6,052 bases of DNA, taken from Roseiflexaceae bacterium UBA965 (GTDB lineage Bacteria; Chloroflexota; Chloroflexia; Chloroflexales; Roseiflexaceae). Below the pieces are notes generated by a model, which worked only from the letters and a program-made list of their open reading frames with translations, did no database searches and had not been told where the DNA came from. The stretch is taken from positions 1 through 6,052 of the forward strand of contig DBCF01000238.1 in the NCBI GenBank assembly GCA_002292925.1, given 5' to 3'. The first letter of the stretch is position 1; every line of letters starts with the position of its first letter. The position numbers and the translations under genes are program-made. Positions 3,301 through 6,052 of this stretch are shown one piece after another.

Positions 3301-6052
3301 CAATCCATTGTCTCAGATTATGGTACCAGTACCGTACACCCATCTCACTTGGGCCATTTGGTTCATTGAGATGCCAATTTTCATAACCAAATTCTCGCCC
3401 AGATTGCATACCAATATCAGTACCTTTTTCCCAGGTAAATACACCACCGATAGTAATACGTTTTAAGCCAATCCATGGTCCGTCTCCACTAGCCCCACTA
3501 CTCCATCCCCCTTGTGCATCCAAAAGCTGAAGTATACATTCATTCTCCGCCGCACTCGTAATCGTCGCCAGATACCCCTGCTGACCACCACGGGTGCGTG
3601 CTTCAGCAGCAGCCTTGGCTTGATCCCAAGTGAGCAAATCGTGATTGATTTCGTACTCGTGCACCATGCCACCCTTGTCTACCCAGCGGCAAGCGCTGGC
3701 AGGGTGGGGCTCGCTGAGCATGACGCTATTGGGGGTGATGTCTTTGATGCGAGTGATTTCGCTGGCACTCAGAGCGCGGTTGTAGACCATGACGTCGCGG
3801 AGCGTGCCTTGCACATAATCGTTGTTCCATGGTGATCGTCCAATTTGAAACACACTCGTCGAGTTCAACGACTGTGGAACCGTATTTGACGCTACTACGA
3901 TTCCATCAATCATCAACTGACGTTGACCCGTGTTTCGATCATAGGTACATGCATAATGATGCCATGCAGTAATATCAAAGCCCGTTGAGCCAAATAAATA
4001 CGATACACCATGTGCATAAAAATCACACACCACACCAGTATTGTTTACATAGATTTGTAATGCTTGAAAATTCGCTGCTTGATTCCCTGTTGACACCAAC
4101 ATGTGATTACCACTTTTTATACTTAATGCTGCCCATACTGACACCGTAAACGACTTATCCGCCAAATCTACGGTGGTCTGATGATAATCATTTACCCCAT
4201 CAAAATACTGTGCTGCCCCCATGATGGTGTTGGATTGTACGGGCAGAGTACTGCCGGTAGTGCGAATGCCATTGAGGGGGTACCACGCCAGCAATCCATC
4301 GGTGATGCCTTGGGCGAGGGCTGTACTGGTGGGGGTCATTGTACGTGTATATGTGGGTGTAGGCGTAGCGGTCGCAGTATATGTGGGCGTGGGTGTAGCA
4401 GTCGCAGTATATGTGGGCGTATGGATTGCTGTTGCTGTATACGTTGGAGTACGTGTTGCAGTACTTGTCCGGCTATGAGTGGCAGTACTCGTCGGCGTGT
4501 CCATCATAGTAGGGATGGCAGTATACGTTGCACTACGGGTACGGGTTGTAGTTATGGTTGCGGTAATGGTGTTTGTCTTAGTTGAAGTAGTAGTGTGCGT
4601 AATTGTGACGGAATTAGTCGCTGTGGGGGAGTTTGTCCACGTAACGGAGGGAGCTGGGGTACTCGTAGCTCCTCCACCGAGATTCACACCATTAGCAAGC
4701 TGTCCGTCACTATCATTTCCCCAACCGACAATCGTACCATCTGCACGCAACGCCAATGAATGATAGCGGCCTGCTGCCAGCGCAACAACGTCTGAAAGAT
4801 TATCAGGGACTTCGATCACACTCGCATTATTAAATCCCCATGCAATCACCGTACCATCGTTTTTGAGCGCCAGTGTATGATCATCACCTGCGGCAATAGC
4901 AGTAATACCCGCTAAACCACTAGGCATGGGGGATGCGATATCTACATCATATGCACCCCAGAACACCAACGTGCCATTTGTCTTGAGTGCAATTGAATAC
5001 GAATACCCAGCAGCAATTGCTACTACATTGTTCAATGTCGCAGGCACAGATGATTGACCTTTGGAGTTATTTCCCCATGCCATCACAGTCCCATTGGCGC
5101 GTAATGCTAACGAATGATACGCACCAGCATCAATAGCAACTACATTCGTAAGTGTAGCTGGTATAGAGGTTTGACCAGAAGTATTTGCACCCCAAGCAAC
5201 AACTTTTCCATCTGATTTAAGAGCGAGTGAATGCAATGCCCCGGCCTTTACCGCAACCACTCCATTTAACGTCGCAGGAACTGTCGATTGACCATATACA
5301 TTATGCCCCCATGCCACGACAGTACCATTTGATTTAAGCGCCAATGAATGCAGCCCACCACCATCAACAGCAACCACATTGTTCAGAGATGCGGGAATAG
5401 ATACCTGTTCGTCAGCATTATCTCCCCACCCTACAACACTCCCATCTGCAAACACACCTAGGGTATGAAAACCACCAGCAGCCATACGATTTTGTTGTTG
5501 TGTCAACGTTGGAATTGGTGATTTTGTTGCCGTTGCCGTCATTGTCACAGTAAATGATCGGGTCGGTGTATTCGTTCGCGTCAGTGTACGCGTTGCACTT
5601 GCAGTTGCGGTTGCAGTCTGCGTACGGGTGCGCGTCATCGTCGCTGTTGCAGTCGCAGTGCGCGTATTGGTACGGGTTACGGTGTTGGTGGTTGTACGCG
5701 TAGTACTGCGTGTCGCAGTTGCGGTTACAGTTGTAGTCTGCGTGCGGGTGCGGGTCATTGTCACTGTTCTAGTCGCAGTGCGCGTATTGGTACGGGTTGC
5801 GGTATTGGTAATCGTCCGCGTCGGGGTATTAGTACGCGTATTGGTACGGGTCAATGTATTCGTGCGGGTGCGCGTCATCGTCGCTGTTACAGTCGCAGTG
5901 CGGGTATTTGTGCGTGTTACGGTATTCGTGGTCGTGCGTGTACTACTCTGTGTTGCACTTGCAGTCATCGTTGTCGTCTGCGTGCGAGTACGGGTCATTG
6001 TTATTGTTATAGTCATAGAACGACTACTAGTGGCCGTTGCCGTCACAGTGGG
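341..6052 (-). CDS. Giant extracellular multidomain protein: Thr-rich linkers, three RCC1-type propellers, LamG domain, two C-type lectin-like domains, split SdrD_B-like domain (5' partial)
   Basis: The frame is open from the right edge (codons for Pro-Thr precede the GTG at 6044-6046) to the TAA at 341-343, with a second in-frame stop TGA at 338-340. The GTG at 6046 lies inside a repetitive Thr-rich tract with no signal peptide, so it is not taken as the start; the N-terminus lies upstream of the window. Order by residue, counting from 6046: Thr-x linker 1-182; seven Cys-free RCC1/BLIP-II-like repeats 186-452; Thr/Pro/Tyr linker 458-579; LamG-like jelly roll 583-768; C-type-lectin-like domain (CTLD) 785-930; SdrD_B front half 934-968; fourteen Cys-paired RCC1-type repeats 972-1666; second CTLD 1668-1840; SdrD_B back half 1842-1886; tail ending VDVARR. 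No LPXTG motif, no C-terminal membrane helix and no recognised sorting domain is visible, so the mode of surface attachment is unknown. Cysteines are absent from residues 1-673 and frequent afterwards, which suggests an oxidised, extracytoplasmic location. The role is inferred to be adhesion or glycan/protein recognition; no catalytic motif is seen. Bacterial RCC1 repeats should not be read as a Ran exchange factor. Confidence 0.93.
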   Translation of the reverse strand, partial: PTVTATATSSRSMTITITMTRTRTQTTTMTASATQSSTRTTTNTVTRTNTRTATVTATMTRTRTNTLTRTNTRTNTPTRTITNTATRTNTRTATRTVTMTRTRTQTTTVTATATRSTTRTTTNTVTRTNTRTATATATMTRTRTQTATATASATRTLTRTNTPTRSFTVTMTATATKSPIPTLTQQQNRMAAGGFHTLGVFADGSVVGWGDNADEQVSIPASLNNVVAVDGGGLHSLALKSNGTVVAWGHNVYGQSTVPATLNGVVAVKAGALHSLALKSDGKVVAWGANTSGQTSIPATLTNVVAIDAGAYHSLALRANGTVMAWGNNSKGQSSVPATLNNVVAIAAGYSYSIALKTNGTLVFWGAYDVDIASPMPSGLAGITAIAAGDDHTLALKNDGTVIAWGFNNASVIEVPDNLSDVVALAAGRYHSLALRADGTIVGWGNDSDGQLANGVNLGGGATSTPAPSVTWTNSPTATNSVTITHTTTSTKTNTITATITTTRTRSATYTAIPTMMDTPTSTATHSRTSTATRTPTYTATAIHTPTYTATATPTPTYTATATPTPTYTRTMTPTSTALAQGITDGLLAWYPLNGIRTTGSTLPVQSNTIMGAAQYFDGVNDYHQTTVDLADKSFTVSVWAALSIKSGNHMLVSTGNQAANFQALQIYVNNTGVVCDFYAHGVSYLFGSTGFDITAWHHYACTYDRNTGQRQLMIDGIVVASNTVPQSLNSTSVFQIGRSPWNNDYVQGTLRDVMVYNRALSASEITRIKDITPNSVMLSEPHPASACRWVDKGGMVHEYEINHDLLTWDQAKAAAEARTRGGQQGYLATITSAAENECILQLLDAQGGWSSGASGDGPWIGLKRITIGGVFTWEKGTDIGMQSGREFGYENWHLNEPNGPSEMGVRYWYHNLRQWIDVDQNGLFKSIIEYTYPESHAISGVAYTDTNTNNQLDAGDVRAANQTITLTADLAQPIDIVGGGNQMCARLDDGRVTCWGRRGDSWRWDQQSAVPIEVDGWRDVRAISNGLFTSCALLSNGTVSCLGKNSNGAVGDGSTTDRWTPVAVSGLTNIVALSSGGGYHHCAVLATGTVKCWGDNTYGQLGDGTYTRRTIPATVTGLSGVTQVSVGERFSCGLKNDGTVWCWGSNDVGQLASTLLSESTSPVQIAGLTGIKDVASGAQHTCVIRSDNSVACWGYPAAINGERSTSFITTPTSIVGATSAQSLAVGKEQSCILKADGTVWCWGHVFHGEEGWVASGTTTTRRTSATQMSGVSGAVQLTIANDTACVRLSNTGTQCWGSGEYGQLGNGEYLARSIVSDVRVTWQTNPYAARAAVLYAGQNYRCAILTDRRVACWGAQGSNNKLSNDPTWTEAGIVGGITDAVDLYMGQHYACALQRTGSIWCWGYVDGTGTAMAIKSQIPLRVTSVNDGVALGRGNSGVMCVIRAGQSVQCFVADYWNNTYNMRPTSGVSSGVGQLGLGYSHSCLVSQALGTVGCWGYNHVWQLATTISKGASTSIPQQIPGLTTVQQIATGGFATCVVLSSGQVQCWGYGVELSGSGADVSVPTNIPQATNMTRISVANLSCGVKVDGTVWCWGSPVSGETTAVASLTARQLLGIIDAIDVSATSDSICILRRGGEVRCMGSKIVLGDSTQLNRGVLSPISEPWQANPNRSCDWVDAQGKRHYYESLSGSWSWTQARDMAATRTWRGNNGYLATILSPEENRCVHQLFVKSVTNENWPGTNGWYASRRWLGGSDADSEGTWKWLTGPEQGVQFRENVAGYGYTQSGYSQFQTTSDGCKPDCTYNSTWDYLSMLYVNGTHTQRNQWNDEYATDTEGALVEYTTGTGETARTYTTTSDSQGNYSFAGLAPGVYTVQITINGIASTQRVVIWSDQRDERVDVARR
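389..523 (-). other. Back half of an SdrD_B/Cna-B-like domain
   Basis: Residues 1842-1886, GTGETARTYTTTSD then SQGNYSFAGLAPGVYTVQIT, match the closing part of SdrD_B or carboxypeptidase-regulatory-like folds (T-x-TD-x-NG-x-Y-x-F-x-x-LAPG-x-Y-x-V). There is no opening strand with a D-x-N-x-NG loop just before it: the preceding residues are the end of the second lectin domain (LVEYT). It complements the front half at 3143-3247. A short polar tail (WSDQRDERVDVARR) ends the protein with no anchor. Confidence 0.72.
527..1045 (-). other. C-type lectin-like domain 2
   Basis: Residues 1668-1840. It is clearly paralogous to domain 1: C1671-x-WVD-x-x-G-x-x-H-x-YE, SWTQARDMAATR (1691-1702), GYLATILSPEENRC (1709-1722), RWLGG (1747-1751), GTWKW (1758-1762), a canonical WND (1824-1826) in QWNDEYATDTEGALVEY. 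The 51-residue spacing C1671-C1722 equals C786-C837 of domain 1. It differs in lacking the EPN motif; an extra loop with C1796 and C1800 (DGCKPDC) occupies that region. Sugar specificity is therefore likely different, or Ca2+-dependent binding may be lost. Confidence 0.85.
1049..2071 (-). other. Propeller B2: seven further Cys-paired RCC1-type repeats
   Basis: Residues 1326-1666 continue the same repeat type with Cys pairs at 1341/1351, 1390/1400, 1439/1449, 1482/1493, 1535/1545, 1581/1591 and 1628/1638. Spacing is ten except for the eleventh unit overall, which has eleven (a one-residue insertion, QALGTVG). Some blades are degenerate: CFV in place of CWG at 1449 and CMG at 1638, with unit lengths from 43 to 53. 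The block ends with WQANPNRSC, parallel to the WQTNP ending B1, so the fourteen repeats are best read as two tandem seven-bladed propellers that arose by block duplication. Confidence 0.85.
2072..3133 (-). other. Propeller B1: seven RCC1-type repeats, each with a Cys pair
   Basis: Residues 972-1325 contain seven units of the form C-x-L-x-x-DGTVWCWG-x-N-x-x-GQLGDGT. The paired cysteines are 983/993, 1030/1040, 1081/1091, 1131/1141, 1181/1191, 1230/1240 and 1284/1294, always ten apart. Unit length is about 47-54 residues, longer than in propeller A because of the GQLGDGT loop. The third repeat (HCAVLATGTVKCWGDNTYGQ) is the best match to the consensus; the second has CLG for CWG. The block ends with WQTNP (1321-1325), and a similar WQANP ends the next block. 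Cys pairs on neighbouring strands of each blade are predicted to be disulfides outside the cell; that is an inference. Confidence 0.88.
3143..3247 (-). other. Front half of an SdrD_B/Cna-B-like domain
   Basis: Residues 934-968 read HAISGVAYTDTNTNNQLDAG then DVRAANQTITLTA. This fits the opening of the SdrD_B family (ISG-x-V-x-x-D-x-N-x-NG-x-x-D-x-GE followed by a V-x-L-T strand), including the Asp/Asn-rich putative Ca2+ loop. The second half expected to follow (TTDSNGNYTF-x-x-LAPG) is not here: the sequence passes into RCC1-type repeats at about residue 972. A good match to the missing half occurs about 870 residues later (389-523). Confidence 0.7.
3257..3694 (-). other. C-type lectin-like domain 1 (EPN-type)
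   Basis: Residues 785-930. Landmarks are C786-x-WVD, TWDQAKAAAEAR (806-817), GYLATITSAAENEC (824-837), WIGL (858-861), the carbohydrate-site motif EPN (895-897) in ENWHLNEPNG, WID (914-916) in place of WND, and a closing IIEYT. EPN and the WND-like position are the residues that coordinate Ca2+ and sugar in mannose-type C-type lectins, so Ca2+-dependent sugar binding is possible. The usual C-terminal Cys of animal CTLDs is absent; instead C786 and C837 could pair, as the second lectin domain has the same 51-residue spacing. Confidence 0.82.
3743..4300 (-). other. LamG-like (concanavalin A-type jelly-roll) domain
   Basis: Residues 583-768 show the pattern of the bacterial laminin-G-like family: GLLAWYPLNG at the start, AAQYFDGVNDY (residues 611-621), KSFTVSVWAAL (631-641), then WHHYACTYDR (695-704), QLMIDGIVVAS (710-720), FQIGRSPW (733-740) and the closing LRDVMVYNRALSASEI (749-764). 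Such domains bind glycans or proteins, often with Ca2+. Two cysteines (674 and 700) are the first in the visible chain and may pair. The coding DNA here is clearly lower in GC than the neighbouring modules. Confidence 0.85.
4310..4675 (-). repeat. Thr/Pro/Tyr-rich linker 2 with four 30-bp tandem units
   Basis: Residues 458-579 form a low-complexity spacer between propeller A and the LamG domain. It opens with GGGATSTPAPSVTW, continues as irregular Thr-x repeats, then settles into a 10-residue unit TPTYTATATP at residues 533, 543, 553 and 563 (bases 4331-4450), the last copy degenerating to TPTYTRTMTP. At DNA level the 30-base units at 4351-4380, 4381-4410 and 4411-4440 are visibly similar. 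Unlike linker 1 this segment has Pro and Tyr and few Arg, so the two linkers were built from different units. Confidence 0.85.
4691..5491 (-). other. Propeller A: seven Cys-free RCC1/BLIP-II-like repeats
   Basis: Residues 186-452 hold seven repeats of the form VVAIAAG-x-x-HSLALK-x-DGTVVAWG-x-N-x-x-GQ-x-x-VPATLNN. The marker His (Tyr in the fifth repeat) falls at 194, 233, 272, 311, 350, 390 and 429, and the WG tryptophan at 207, 246, 285, 324, 363, 403 and 442, a period of 39 with a single 40. Seven copies is the number that closes an RCC1-type or BLIP-II-type beta-propeller, so this is read as one complete domain. The compact 39-residue unit without the long GQLGDGT loop is closer to BLIP-II-like bacterial repeats than to eukaryotic RCC1. 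It likely gives a rigid binding platform; the ligand is unknown. Confidence 0.88.
5501..6052 (-). repeat. Thr-x linker 1 encoded by a 120-bp higher-order tandem repeat
   Basis: Residues up to about 182 alternate Thr (occasionally Ser) with another residue almost without exception; the partner is Arg, Asn, Ala, Val, Met, Gln, Ile, Leu or Pro. About 25 Arg and no Asp or Glu are present, so the segment is strongly basic. Above the two-residue period sits a 40-residue period: the motif MTRTRT starts at residues 17, 57, 97 and 137, i.e. at bases 5998, 5878, 5758 and 5638, exactly 120 bases apart. Within copies the order is MTRTRTQTTT, then TATATRS/TASATQS, then TRTTTNTVTRTNTRTATATA. The second copy has diverged in its first half (NTLTRTNTRTNTPTRT), and the fourth breaks off toward the propeller. 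It is probably an extended, O-glycosylatable spacer; the function is inferred. Confidence 0.85.

Noticed and set aside
4221..4478. Plus-strand Val/Gly-rich frame (VGVGVAVAVYVGV)
   Set aside because: It is the reverse-strand image of the TPTYTATATP coding repeat; elastin-like appearance arises from reading the repeat backwards.
6044..6046. GTG as the start codon of the giant gene
   Set aside because: The frame is open upstream to the window edge with more Thr-x sequence (Pro-Thr-Val-Thr), and no signal peptide follows this GTG; it is an internal Val codon.
5501..6052. CRISPR-like or satellite array
   Set aside because: The periodic DNA stays in frame and encodes Thr-x residues throughout; there are no unique spacers between identical repeats.

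Overview
The window is almost filled by one very large coding region on the minus strand (about 1,900 residues visible, its N-terminus beyond the right edge). After a 108-base intergenic gap comes the start of a second minus-strand gene that runs off the left edge. No RNA gene, insertion sequence, CRISPR array or plus-strand gene is supported. Both proteins look extracellular. The long Thr-rich linkers (TRTNTRT, TPTYTATATP), the RCC1 and C-type-lectin modules and the mixed base composition resemble the giant secreted repeat proteins of filamentous Chloroflexota such as Herpetosiphon. That placement is an inference from protein style, not a demonstrated identity.

Layout of the giant protein, N to C (residue 1 is placed at base 6046 for numbering only; the true start is outside): an Arg-rich strictly alternating Thr-x linker (5501-6052) built on a 120-bp higher-order repeat; a cysteine-free seven-repeat RCC1/BLIP-II-like propeller (4691-5491); a second Thr/Pro/Tyr linker with a 30-bp repeat (4310-4675); a LamG/concanavalin-type jelly-roll domain (3743-4300); a first C-type-lectin-like domain (3257-3694); the front half of an SdrD_B/Cna-B-like domain (3143-3247); fourteen RCC1-type repeats, each carrying a Cys pair and apparently forming two seven-bladed propellers (2072-3133 and 1049-2071); a second lectin-like domain paralogous to the first (527-1045); and what looks like the back half of the SdrD_B-like domain (389-523), followed by a short charged tail.

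The two most notable points are the apparent splitting of one SdrD_B-like fold by an insertion of about 870 residues (two propellers plus a lectin domain), and the coexistence of two different propeller types in one chain: a 39-residue-period, Cys-free set of 7 and a roughly 50-residue-period, Cys-paired set of 14. With three propellers, three putative carbohydrate-binding modules and glycosylatable linkers, the protein is most simply read as a cell-surface or secreted adhesin/recognition protein. The downstream gene begins with a signal peptide, a short Ala/Pro/Thr propeptide and a VIGG...GFCNG pattern typical of the N-terminus of trypsin-like (S1) proteases. Co-transcription and a shared extracellular role are plausible but not shown. 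The intergenic gap holds two hairpins; the one nearer the protease overlaps its ribosome-binding region.
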